A stretch of DNA of 57,947 nt from Treponema sp. (lineage in GTDB: Bacteria; Spirochaetota; Spirochaetia; Treponematales; Treponemataceae): contig JAEDCY010000018.1 in the NCBI GenBank assembly GCA_016293915.1, positions 1 to 57,947 on the forward strand, written 5' to 3'. Shown in pieces: positions 43,162 through 50,694 of this stretch. Each line of letters opens with the position of its first letter. Positions within the stretch are counted from its first letter, which is position 1. The notes beneath the pieces were generated by a model that was given only the letters and a program-made list of their open reading frames with translations, was not told where the DNA came from and did no database searches. The position numbers were made by a program, and so were the translations under genes.

Positions 43162-44424
43162 ATGGCACAGCGTAGAGTTGTTGTTACCGGATTGGGTTGC
43201 GTTTCTTCTGTTGGAAACGATGTTAATACTGCCTGGGAAAATGTAAAAAATGGCAAAAGTGGAATTACGAAAATCACTCTTTTTGATGCATCTGCTCATC
43301 AGGTTCAGATTGCAGGTGAAGTAAAAGATTTTGATATTAATAATTACGGAGTAGACCGTAAGCTTGCCCGCAAAATGAGTCGTATGAGTAAGTTCCTGCT
43401 TGGTGCAAGTATTGAAGCTGCAAATGACGCAGGGCTTTCTGCTGAAAATCTTAAGGATGAAAAAGCCGGAATTGTAACTGGTGTTGGAATCGGACTTTCT
43501 GATGATCTTGAAACTGCTTATAAAAAATACCTTGATCCTGCAAGCGGCGTAAACCGTATTCCGCCGCTCACAGCACCTTTTGTTTTAAATAATGAGGCAT
43601 CTGCTGGCGTTGCAATGCACTTTCAGATTTACGGTCCTTCATGGACACTTTCTACTGCCTGTGCTTCTGGAACAGATGCACTTGGACTTTCGATGGATAT
43701 GATTCGAAGCGGACGTCTTGATGTCTGCTTTGCCGGTGGTGTTGATGCAAATATCACAGGCTTTAATATCGGATGCTATCAGGCTCTTTCGGCACTTACA
43801 AATAAATTCAACGACACTCCGGAAAAGGCAAGCCGTCCGTTTGATAAGAACCGCAGCGGTTTTGTAATGGCTGAAGGTTCTGCAGTTTTGATTCTGGAAG
43901 AGTATGAGCATGCCAAGGCACGTGGTGCAAAGATTTATGCTGAGGTTGCAGGTTACGGTGCATCTTCTGACGCTTACCATATTACGGCTCCTCGTGAGGA
44001 TGGAAGCGGCGGTGCCCTTGCAATGAAACGTGCTTTTGAAGACGCTGGAATGAAGCCTTCGGACATTCAGTATTACAATGCACACGGAACTTCTACTTCG
44101 GCAAATGATTCTGCTGAAACTGCAATGATAAAATCAGTTTTTGGTGAGGATGCAAAAAAGCTGCACATATCTTCTACTAAAAGTGAAATTGGTCACATGG
44201 TTGGAGCTGCTGGCGCTATTGAAGCAATTATGTGTATTAAAGCTATGCAGGATAGTTTTGTTCCACCGACAATTAACCTTGAGGAAGCTGATCTGGAACA
44301 TGGATGCGACCTCGATTATACACCGAATAAGGGTGTGCCTTGCGAGATTTCAGCTTCAGCAAGCTGTTCTCTTGGCTTTGGCGGACACAACGGCTGTATA
44401 ATCTTCAAAAACATAAAAAAGTAA
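43162..44424 (+). CDS. fabF: 3-oxoacyl-ACP synthase II
   Basis: Elongates acyl-ACP in type II fatty-acid synthesis. 420 aa with RRVVVTGLGCVSSVG at the start, nucleophile Cys167 in STACASGTDAL, the catalytic His in YNAHGTSTSANDSAE, and the second His in KSEIGHMVGAAGA. The end SCSLGFGGHNGCIIFK is conserved. The start at 43162 follows AGGAG with an 8-base gap; longer in-frame starts lie in the repeat arm. fabV lies 3 kb downstream on the same strand. Confidence 0.96.
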   Translation: MAQRRVVVTGLGCVSSVGNDVNTAWENVKNGKSGITKITLFDASAHQVQIAGEVKDFDINNYGVDRKLARKMSRMSKFLLGASIEAANDAGLSAENLKDEKAGIVTGVGIGLSDDLETAYKKYLDPASGVNRIPPLTAPFVLNNEASAGVAMHFQIYGPSWTLSTACASGTDALGLSMDMIRSGRLDVCFAGGVDANITGFNIGCYQALSALTNKFNDTPEKASRPFDKNRSGFVMAEGSAVLILEEYEHAKARGAKIYAEVAGYGASSDAYHITAPREDGSGGALAMKRAFEDAGMKPSDIQYYNAHGTSTSANDSAETAMIKSVFGEDAKKLHISSTKSEIGHMVGAAGAIEAIMCIKAMQDSFVPPTINLEEADLEHGCDLDYTPNKGVPCEISASASCSLGFGGHNGCIIFKNIKK

Positions 44425-44489
44425 AAAAACGGAATTTTTAACCTTTTCCCCTGCTTAAAAAAGTAATGAAAGTTTAGAAAATTTGACTT

Positions 44490-44540
44490 CCTTCTGAAGA
44501 ACTATGAGAATTATAGTGTAATCTGAACTATTTCAGAAGG
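44490..44540 (+). promoter_or_regulatory. Inverted repeat that can mask the ribosome site of the large lipoprotein gene
   Basis: ccttctga at 44490-44497 pairs with tcagaagg at 44532-44539. The right arm overlaps the ribosome site AGAAGGAGG. A TTGACT at 44483-44488 may be part of a promoter, though a well-spaced minus-10 is not clear. The arm could act as an operator or as a translation-blocking hairpin. Confidence 0.45.
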
Positions 44541-44549
44541 AGGTCAATT

Positions 44550-47102
44550 ATGAAAAGAACAATAATTAAGGCCGTAAAAGCTTGTGTAGTTTTATGTATG
44601 ACTTCATTTTTCTTCAGCTGTTCAATGATGCTGGATGAAATGGAAATGGGGAATGGAGTTTCTTCATCGTCTGTTCAGAATATTCGTTTTATGATGAATC
44701 GTTCGGATTCAGAAAAAATGCTCTACATGGGTGGCTCTGTTCTCTACTGCCCAAAGGATTCAAACTCTAATCAGCTGATTGAAGGCGCAATAGTTGCAAC
44801 TCGTATTGGTAAGGTTATTAAAAAGGATCTGGGCTGCGGCCAATATGCATATCAGAATTCAAAAACTGATTATGAGCTTGGATTTATTTCTGTAGATGCA
44901 ATTTCTAAGGCAGAGATTTCTTTTACCTATTACAAGTTCCCTTCTGTTGATTCAGACAACTATATTTCTGCCGGAAGCTTTACACTTTCTGAAGGTCAGA
45001 GTGCTGATCTGAATGGTGATGGGATTGCTGATGTTCAGTTCCGTAAGCCAGATGCAGGTCGCAGGGGTTATAAGAGCAATATGTGGCTCTCATTCCTTTG
45101 TGATATAAATACAGGTGACCACGCAGCGATGTTCTCAATTGTTCCAATGCAGTATAACCGAAGTGTTTATCCAAACGGTCTGCTTGGAATTAACACTACC
45201 GGTCAGTATGTGATTAATATGTATGAGGTAGGAACTAACAATCGTTCGGTAGTTTCTAATATTTCTTACGGAGACTACGTTCTTGATACAGAAGCAAATA
45301 CTCTTGCCCGCTATGTTGGAGAAAATAGAACTTCACGGTCTGCAGCTCGTTCTATTAGTGATGCAGAGGTACAGGAGTTAGAACAAATTTCTTCTGACTC
45401 AACTCCAGAAGATTTTGAGTTCAAGGCAAATGAGTTTACAGATGAGTATGATGTTAATGAACTGCTTGGACATATGCCTGCTGCCATTGTTACAGAACAT
45501 TGGACTGGCCGCAACATTGCAGAAAATGTAGCTTACCTTAACTACCTTATCCGCCAGCCTTACTTTATCAATCAAATTGCAGATGCAAATCCTGGCGAAG
45601 TAGCAGCTGAAATTAAGGCAGAGCTTGCTTCAAGTCCTATTTCCTGCGAGGCAGAAAGAGTGATTTTTGCAAGACATGCTTTGAGCCTTATCTATCCGGA
45701 ATATTGTCCTGATATCAATCTTTTTTCACAGACTTTGAGTAACATCCTCCCATGGCTTTATGTAGAGTTTGGCGGAGCTAATAATGCAGAATCCGGAGCA
45801 GAAAGATCAATCTTTACAGATATGAACAGAAAGCTGCTTAAACAGATTTCTTATGACCAGACAATGAAGCAGTATATGGAGGAAGCAAAAAAGAAGCATG
45901 CAAATGAATATGGAAAGAAGGTAGATGAATATATTGAATACGAAATTAAACGTGATGCAATGGAAAAGTACTTTTCTACACTCAGCAGCTACAACTTTGC
46001 TCCATTACTAGCAACTTTGACAGGACAGGATTGGCTCAAGGACATTGTAAAGGGGACAAAAACAGATCTTAGAGTTGGAGCAAGTGGTAATATCAGCTTT
46101 GCAAACGCTAACCCAAGTGTTGATTTGAAGATTGGAGTCCTTCTTAAGTTCGAGCTTGAAAACAGGATTGCTTTTAATGTTTCATCTACATCACTCTTTG
46201 CAAGTTCAGCACCAGAAAAGAAGAGCATTTCAGAGCTTCAGGAAAAGTTCAATAAGAAGTTCCCCGATGGTCACTACACAGCAGAAGAAGTAAAAGATTA
46301 CATCGACACTATGGACAGTATAAATGTTAAGGATGAGCTTGGTCTTGACAGCTGGGTATTCAATGCTTCTGAAAAACTGCAGAAGTCATCTCCTGTAACA
46401 GGAATCCGTCCTTCTAAGGATGCAAAGAGCTTGCATTATGCTTATAATCCTGTTCCAGCTCTGCCATTTGTAGTTAGCTTTGATGCACGACTTGATATTC
46501 TTTTTAAGATTGCAGCAGTGGTTGAGTTTGATAACTTTACTGTAGGCGGAGTTTACATGACTGTATTTGACTGTGCTGCTGGTATAGACTGGGGCTTTAG
46601 AAAGAAGTTCTGTGGTATTCCGGTTGTTACATCCTTCTACTGCGATACATATGCAATATCTAATCGTTATAGTGAAAACGCAGGCTTTGCTGGAATTACT
46701 TCGGTAGACAGTGCTGAACTTAAGATTGGTGGTGGTGTTAAGTTTACAATCAGCCCGGTACTTGAGCTGCGTGTTGGGGCAGGAGTTGGTTACAATATAC
46801 TTGGAGCTGGTGCAGATGTAACACTTGGTGTTAAGGTAGATTTCTTTGCACCTTTGAGTGCTTATCTGGGATGTGCAATCCGTATTGATGGAGCACCGGT
46901 AATTATTCTGGACCTGGATATGGATGCAGGCTTCAGCTACAGCGGTGATGTACAGTTCTGCCTGGATCCGCCAATTCTTTCAAAGAGGTATTGGAACTAT
47001 GATATTCCTGGTCTTAAGAATCAGTATGTAAGGCAGATTTTCAAGCTTCGTCTTGAAAACTTCAAGGTGGTAAAGAAAGAGGGAATAAAGGAGAAGGCGT
47101 AG
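44550..47102 (+). CDS. Very large lipoprotein of unknown function (850 aa)
   Basis: Signal peptide MKRTIIKAVKACVVLCMTSF with lipobox FSC. An N-terminal region at about 60-270 shows beta-type segments, including a calcium-loop-like DLNGDGIADVQFRKPDAG. A central helical region (about 290-530) includes a charged stretch, YMEEAKKKHANEYGKKVDEY. The C-terminal part, about 560-840, has many amphipathic strands with Gly-rich turns (IGGGVKFTISPVLELRVGAG, GAGADVTLGVKVDFFAPLSA) that look like a beta-barrel or beta-solenoid. No family is recognised. An outer-membrane or surface position is inferred. Confidence 0.65.
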   Translation: MKRTIIKAVKACVVLCMTSFFFSCSMMLDEMEMGNGVSSSSVQNIRFMMNRSDSEKMLYMGGSVLYCPKDSNSNQLIEGAIVATRIGKVIKKDLGCGQYAYQNSKTDYELGFISVDAISKAEISFTYYKFPSVDSDNYISAGSFTLSEGQSADLNGDGIADVQFRKPDAGRRGYKSNMWLSFLCDINTGDHAAMFSIVPMQYNRSVYPNGLLGINTTGQYVINMYEVGTNNRSVVSNISYGDYVLDTEANTLARYVGENRTSRSAARSISDAEVQELEQISSDSTPEDFEFKANEFTDEYDVNELLGHMPAAIVTEHWTGRNIAENVAYLNYLIRQPYFINQIADANPGEVAAEIKAELASSPISCEAERVIFARHALSLIYPEYCPDINLFSQTLSNILPWLYVEFGGANNAESGAERSIFTDMNRKLLKQISYDQTMKQYMEEAKKKHANEYGKKVDEYIEYEIKRDAMEKYFSTLSSYNFAPLLATLTGQDWLKDIVKGTKTDLRVGASGNISFANANPSVDLKIGVLLKFELENRIAFNVSSTSLFASSAPEKKSISELQEKFNKKFPDGHYTAEEVKDYIDTMDSINVKDELGLDSWVFNASEKLQKSSPVTGIRPSKDAKSLHYAYNPVPALPFVVSFDARLDILFKIAAVVEFDNFTVGGVYMTVFDCAAGIDWGFRKKFCGIPVVTSFYCDTYAISNRYSENAGFAGITSVDSAELKIGGGVKFTISPVLELRVGAGVGYNILGAGADVTLGVKVDFFAPLSAYLGCAIRIDGAPVIILDLDMDAGFSYSGDVQFCLDPPILSKRYWNYDIPGLKNQYVRQIFKLRLENFKVVKKEGIKEKA

Positions 47103-47104
47103 GA

Positions 47105-47140
47105 GCAAGGACCGTCCAATGGGCGGCCCTTGTCTTGTTT
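47105..47140 (+). terminator. Terminator after the large lipoprotein gene
   Basis: Imperfect GC-rich stem caaggaccgtcc / gggcggcccttg with loop aat, then tcttgtttt. The following 47150-47335 holds GC-rich repeat-like sequence (ggtggtttataaaccacc; gtggccgaggacggtgagcg) and no gene that I can support. Confidence 0.65.
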
Positions 47141-47335
47141 TAAATGACATTTTTTGATAAAGTGTAAAAATAAATTATAAATGCGCAAGGGCATGGAGCA
47201 CCTGCGAAGCAGCCGACCGCAGGACGCGGTGGTTTATAAACCACCGTGGCCGAGGACGGTGAGCGTTAGCGAAGTGCGGAACGCCCGACCCGAACGAAGT
47301 GAGGGTTGCGCCCAAATAAATAGGAGTTTTGGAAA

Positions 47336-48589
47336 ATGATTATCAAACCAATGGTTCGTTCGAATATGTGTCTTAACGCTCACCCGATTGGATGCGCTAA
47401 GGAAGTTGAAAATCAGATTGCATACGTGAAGGCTCAGAAGGCTAAGCGCGGAACAAAATCTTTGAAAGAGGGTGGAAACGGTCCTAAGTTTGTTCTTGTT
47501 TTGGGCTGCTCTACAGGTTATGGACTTGCATCGCGCATTTCTGCTGCATTCGAATATGGTGCAGACACAATCGGTGTTTCTTTTGAAAAGGCTGGAACAG
47601 AGACAAAGGGCGGAACTCCTGGCTGGTACAATAATCTGGCATTTGACCGCGCTGCTAAGGCAGAAGGTTTGTTCACAGAAACTTTCAGCGCTGATGCATT
47701 CAGCCACGAAACACGCAAAATGATTATTAAAGAAGCAAAGAAGGCTGGTAAGAAGTTTGACCTTATTGTTTACTCTCTGGCTTCACCGGTTCGCTCTGAC
47801 CCTGACAAGATTGATCCTAACAGCGAGACTGGTGCTCACGTTTTATATAAGTCTGTAATTAAGCCTATCGGTAAAACATATGCCGGACTTGGTATTGATA
47901 TTTTGACAGACTCTCTTAAAGAGAGCGCTGCAGAGCCTGCTAACGAAGAAGAAATCGCTAACACTGTAAAGGTTATGGGTGGCGAAGACTGGAAGCTTTG
48001 GATTGACCAGTTGTCTGCTGCAGGTGTTCTTGCTGAAGGCTGCCGTACAGTTGCTTATTCATACATAGGACCAGAGTTGAGCCATGCTATTTACCGCGAT
48101 GGAACTATTGGTCAGGCTAAAAAGCATCTTGAAGCTACTGCTCACGAATTGAACAAGAAACTGGGTGATGAGCTCGGTGGTGCTGCTTACGTTTCTGTAA
48201 ACAAGGGACTCGTAACTCGTTCTTCTGCTGTTATCCCAATTATTTCTTTGTACCTGTCGATTTTGTTCAAGGTTATGAAGGCTAAGGGAACTCACGAAGG
48301 CTGTATCGAGCAGATGGAGCGCCTTTTTGCAGAACGTCTCTACACAGGTGAAAATGCTGCCGCAGGCAAGGTTCCGGTTGATGAAGAAAACCGCATCCGT
48401 GTAGACGACTGGGAAATGCAGGCTGACGTTCAGGCAGAAGTTGATAAGCTCATGGCAAGTGTAAACAACGACAACATTAAGGATGTTTGCGACCTCGCCG
48501 GCTACAAGCACGACTTCTACGCAACAAACGGTTTTGATGTTGAAGGGGTGGATTATACTGCTGATGTAGCACGAATGGATCAGATTTAA
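47336..48589 (+). CDS. fabV: Trans-2-enoyl-CoA/ACP reductase (FabV/TER)
   Basis: NADH-dependent reductase of trans-2-enoyl thioesters. The 417-aa protein has the family N-terminus MIIKPMVRSNMCLNAHPIGC, the nucleotide-binding segment KFVLVLGCSTGYGLASRIS, and the catalytic pair Y-x8-K in IYRDGTIGQAKKHLE. The Treponema denticola enzyme of this family acts as a crotonyl-CoA reductase (TER). Here it could serve fatty-acid synthesis (fabF is nearby), butyrate-type metabolism, or both. An AGGAG site lies nine bases upstream. Confidence 0.96.
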   Translation: MIIKPMVRSNMCLNAHPIGCAKEVENQIAYVKAQKAKRGTKSLKEGGNGPKFVLVLGCSTGYGLASRISAAFEYGADTIGVSFEKAGTETKGGTPGWYNNLAFDRAAKAEGLFTETFSADAFSHETRKMIIKEAKKAGKKFDLIVYSLASPVRSDPDKIDPNSETGAHVLYKSVIKPIGKTYAGLGIDILTDSLKESAAEPANEEEIANTVKVMGGEDWKLWIDQLSAAGVLAEGCRTVAYSYIGPELSHAIYRDGTIGQAKKHLEATAHELNKKLGDELGGAAYVSVNKGLVTRSSAVIPIISLYLSILFKVMKAKGTHEGCIEQMERLFAERLYTGENAAAGKVPVDEENRIRVDDWEMQADVQAEVDKLMASVNNDNIKDVCDLAGYKHDFYATNGFDVEGVDYTADVARMDQI

Positions 48590-48599
48590 TTATAGCTAC

Positions 48600-48740
48600 T
48601 CGTCATGACAAGAGAATACTCCGTCATCGCGGATACAGCCCTCGTCATTGCGAGCGTAGCGAAGCAATCTATAAAGAGTGTCATTCCCAGACCGAGTTTG
48701 CTACGCAAACGTCGCAGGCTTGACACGGGAATCTGTACAA
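48600..48740. repeat. Family D repeats at the left edge of the accessory island
   Basis: The copy at 48643-48670 begins cgtcattgcgagcgtagcga and ends agcaatct. A related unit at about 48679-48735 has cattcccagaccgagtttgc and acacgggaatct arms. An inverted, 26-of-28 matching copy of the first lies at 55179-55206. Confidence 0.8.
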
Positions 48741-48818
48741 AGCGATGATGTAATAGTCATCGCTTATTTATTTTAAAATTATTCAATAAAGTAGAATTAT
48801 GATATAATACCTTTAATT

Positions 48819-49142
48819 ATGAGCCCAGAAAGAATCGCTGAGTTAAAGAACAGACCAATTGATTTATCTGATATACCTGAAGTAACCTCAGAACAGGCAG
48901 AAAAATTTTATCTTAGACATTTAGATAAAGATATATTTGAGTTTGTAATTTATATGATTCATGTTTGCGCAGGCAAATGGTCTCAGCTTCCGTCAATTGT
49001 TTATAAAAAACTTAAAGACTCAGACTGTATAGATAAACTGCTTGTTCCATATTATGACATTTTCAAAACTCAGGTATCTGATTTTATTGTTTATGATATT
49101 GAAGATTATCTGGCTGCCCGTGGAATTTCAATAAATGGATAA
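48819..49142 (+). CDS. DUF3791-like small protein
   Basis: 107 aa. The middle and end (FVIYMIHVCAGKWSQLPSIV, LVPYYDIFKTQVSDFIVYDI, EDYLAARG) fit my memory of DUF3791, a family often placed beside DUF3990 in suspected toxin-antitoxin pairs. No DUF3990 partner is visible here. A TATAAT lies just upstream (48803-48808). It is the first gene of the accessory island. Confidence 0.6.
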   Translation: MSPERIAELKNRPIDLSDIPEVTSEQAEKFYLRHLDKDIFEFVIYMIHVCAGKWSQLPSIVYKKLKDSDCIDKLLVPYYDIFKTQVSDFIVYDIEDYLAARGISING

Positions 49143-49167
49143 TTAACTTTCAGTTTGGTTTTGAAAT

Positions 49168-49196
49168 TTGACGACATAATTCTTTTGTGGTATATT
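49168..49196 (+). promoter_or_regulatory. Promoter of the candidate antitoxin RNA
   Basis: TTGACG (49168-49173), 17-base spacer, TATATT (49191-49196). Transcription would begin near 49203. Confidence 0.7.
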
Positions 49197-49202
49197 AAAG
49201 AA

Positions 49203-49283
49203 AAGGAAATGCCCGATTCATTGGGCCATCTCCACGAATTGCTAAAAAGCCGCCCGTGTTTCGAGACTGGGGCGGCTTTATTT
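49203..49283 (+). ncRNA. Candidate antitoxin small RNA (type I system)
   Basis: About 80 nt from the promoter at 49168 to the terminator hairpin aaagccgccc / gggcggcttt (49246-49279). The 5' part folds as GCCC-GATTCATT-GGGC. The 3' end overlaps the 3' end of the convergent toxin mRNA for about 40 bases, including the shared bidirectional terminator. Its 5' segment, GGAAATGCCCGATTCA, resembles the 5' leader of the toxin mRNA, GGAAGTGCCTGATTCA, read from the opposite strand. This layout recalls par of plasmid pAD1 and txpA/RatA; function is inferred. Confidence 0.65.
49246..49279. terminator. Shared bidirectional terminator of the toxin-antitoxin candidate
   Basis: Perfect 10-bp stem aaagccgccc / gggcggcttt with a 14-base loop, and T-rich tails on both strands (ttatttat on plus; tttttag on minus). 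Confidence 0.85.
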
Positions 49284-49289
49284 ATCTAC

Positions 49290-49385
49290 TCATTTTTTAT
49301 TTCTAAAATATGAGAGAACTGCTATAACTGTGCGGATTACTGTAGCAACGCAAGTTACTAAAGCAATAATTCTTTCACAAGTCAT
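49290..49385 (-). CDS. Candidate type I toxin, 31-aa hydrophobic peptide
   Basis: ATG at 49383-49385 to TGA at 49290-49292. The peptide has a short polar head (MTCER), one membrane-spanning stretch (IIALVTCVATVIRTVIAVLS) and a basic tail (RNKK), the classic form of TxpA/Fst-type or holin-like toxins. A strong GGGAGG ribosome site lies upstream. The leader holds a CTCCC segment that can pair with that site and hide it, plus the hairpin CGGC-TTTAT-GCCG. A consensus promoter lies at 49471-49499. It would insert in the inner membrane and depolarise the cell if freed from the antisense RNA at 49203-49283. Confidence 0.65.
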   Translation of the reverse strand: MTCERIIALVTCVATVIRTVIAVLSYFRNKK

Positions 49386-49431
49386 ATGCAAGCCTCCCTT
49401 GTCTTTATTTCGGCATAAAGCCGATTGAGCT

Positions 49432-49460
49432 CGGGAGACGCCGCCTGAATCAGGCACTTC
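49432..49460. repeat. Leader repeat partner of the antitoxin RNA 5' end
   Basis: On the minus strand GGAAGTGCCTGATTCAGG through GTCTCC; the plus-strand partner at 49205-49232 reads GGAAATGCCCGATTCATT through ATCTCC. The two form an imperfect inverted repeat around the module. Confidence 0.65.
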
Positions 49461-49470
49461 CAATATGAAT

Positions 49471-49499
49471 ATTATATATACTTGTATTTATAGTGTAAA
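49471..49499 (-). promoter_or_regulatory. Promoter of the candidate toxin mRNA
   Basis: On the minus strand TTTACA (49494-49499), 17-base spacer, TATAAT (49471-49476). The start would be near 49464, giving a leader of about 80 bases. Confidence 0.7.
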
Positions 49500-49561
49500 T
49501 ATATAGAGTGAAAAAATAGTTTTCAATTATTCTATATTTTTAAAATTGTTTCACCATTATA

Positions 49562-49906
49562 CTAAATTGTATTTTTTCTTATTTTTTCTAAAGTCTTTTT
49601 TACAGAACGTTCTACTTCATCTAATACTTCTTCTGTAATTTGTGTGCGGATTTTTTCGTTTTCTGGTGTTTCTTCGATAAAGACAGGTGTTGTATCTTGC
49701 TGAATAAATAATTGATAGACTTCTACTCCTAAAGCAGCAGCTATTCTTGAAAGTGTTTTTTTGCTGACCCATTTTCTGCATCCTTCAATTCCATTAATTA
49801 ACTGAAAAGAGACATTTGCTTTTTCAGCCAAAGCCTCTTGAGTCATTTTTCCACGGTATTTTTTTATATTTGAAGAAAGTGTCTTCGCCAATTCAATTTC
49901 GGTCAT
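49562..49906 (-). CDS. XRE-family helix-turn-helix regulator
   Basis: 114 aa. The Cro/C1-type helix-turn-helix spans about 10-65 (MTQEALAEKANVSFQLINGI, then KTLSRIAAALGVEVYQLF). A charged helical tail follows (EVLDEVERSVKKTLEKIRKN). It is divergent from the methylase-like gene at 49987 with inverted repeats between them, the usual arrangement of restriction-modification controller proteins. Self-regulation and timing of the operon is inferred. Confidence 0.85.
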   Translation of the reverse strand: MTEIELAKTLSSNIKKYRGKMTQEALAEKANVSFQLINGIEGCRKWVSKKTLSRIAAALGVEVYQLFIQQDTTPVFIEETPENEKIRTQITEEVLDEVERSVKKTLEKIRKNTI

Positions 49907-49983
49907 ACTTACTTTTAGTAAGTTTTTGGATATTTATGTACTTACCAATAAGAGTATTTTGTGTTAATATCCTATTAGTAAGT
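49907..49983. promoter_or_regulatory. Operator-like repeats between the XRE gene and the methylase-like operon
   Basis: Three related sites: ACTTACTTTTAGTAAGT (49907-49923, a perfect 6-bp inverted repeat with 5-base spacer), ACTTACCAATAAG (49940-49952) and CTATTAGTAAGT (49972-49983). The first touches the regulator start codon and the last the methylase-like start region. They resemble C-box operators. Confidence 0.6.
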
Positions 49984-49986
49984 ATT

Positions 49987-50694
49987 ATGGAAACACCTAC
50001 TAAAAATATAGATAAATCTAAATCTCAAATTAAATCTCGTGAACGTGTTGCAAATCATGGCGAAGTTTTTACGGCGGAGCGTGAAGTAAAAGCTATGTGC
50101 GACCTTGTGAAAGACGAAACTGAGCGAATAGAAAGCCGTTTTTTGGAGCCAGCCTGTGGAGATGGAAATTTCCTTGCAGAAATAATTAATCGAAAACTTA
50201 TAGTTGTTTCAAAACAATACTCTAAAAATCCTGACGATTGGGAAAAATATTCTGTTCTTGCAATTTCATCAATCTATGGAATCGATATTTTGTCAGATAA
50301 CGCCCAGGTTTGCAGAAATCGGCTTTTTGAAATCTGGAACAAAGAGTACCTGAAGAATTGTGGAAAGAAATTATCAGAAGAACGAAAATCCGAAACAGAA
50401 AGAACAGTACGATTTTTATTAGATAGAAATATCTTATGCGGTAATGCGCTTTCCTTAAAAGAAGTAGATGAAAACCAAAATGATACAAGCAATCCAATTA
50501 TCTTTAGCGAGTGGAGCCTAGTCGGAGAAAAGCTCAAACGCCGCGATTTTGCTTTTAACGATTTAGTAAACCAAGATTTTGCGAATGAAGAAGGAAGTCT
50601 CTTTTCTGATCTTGGCGATACAGCAGAAATTTTTTCACCGGTAAAAGAATATCCATTGGTTCACTACAGGAGAGTCTATGAGCAATCAGAATAA
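49987..50694 (+). CDS. Methyltransferase-like subunit with SAM motif but no catalytic motif
   Basis: 235 aa. Residues 20-70 carry a segment (HGEVFTAEREVKAMCDLV) and a canonical SAM-binding motif I, FLEPACGDGNFLAEI (EPACGDG at 54-60), then SIYGIDILSDNAQVCRNRLF as the acidic motif. No NPPY-type catalytic motif is present. The same N-terminal layout occurs in the next gene, which does have NPPY, so the two are paralogous and probably form one enzyme. The start at 49987 is chosen after the operators; a longer frame runs back through the XRE gene. It overlaps the next gene by 17 bp. Role within a restriction-modification system is inferred from the operon. Confidence 0.75.
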   Translation: METPTKNIDKSKSQIKSRERVANHGEVFTAEREVKAMCDLVKDETERIESRFLEPACGDGNFLAEIINRKLIVVSKQYSKNPDDWEKYSVLAISSIYGIDILSDNAQVCRNRLFEIWNKEYLKNCGKKLSEERKSETERTVRFLLDRNILCGNALSLKEVDENQNDTSNPIIFSEWSLVGEKLKRRDFAFNDLVNQDFANEEGSLFSDLGDTAEIFSPVKEYPLVHYRRVYEQSE

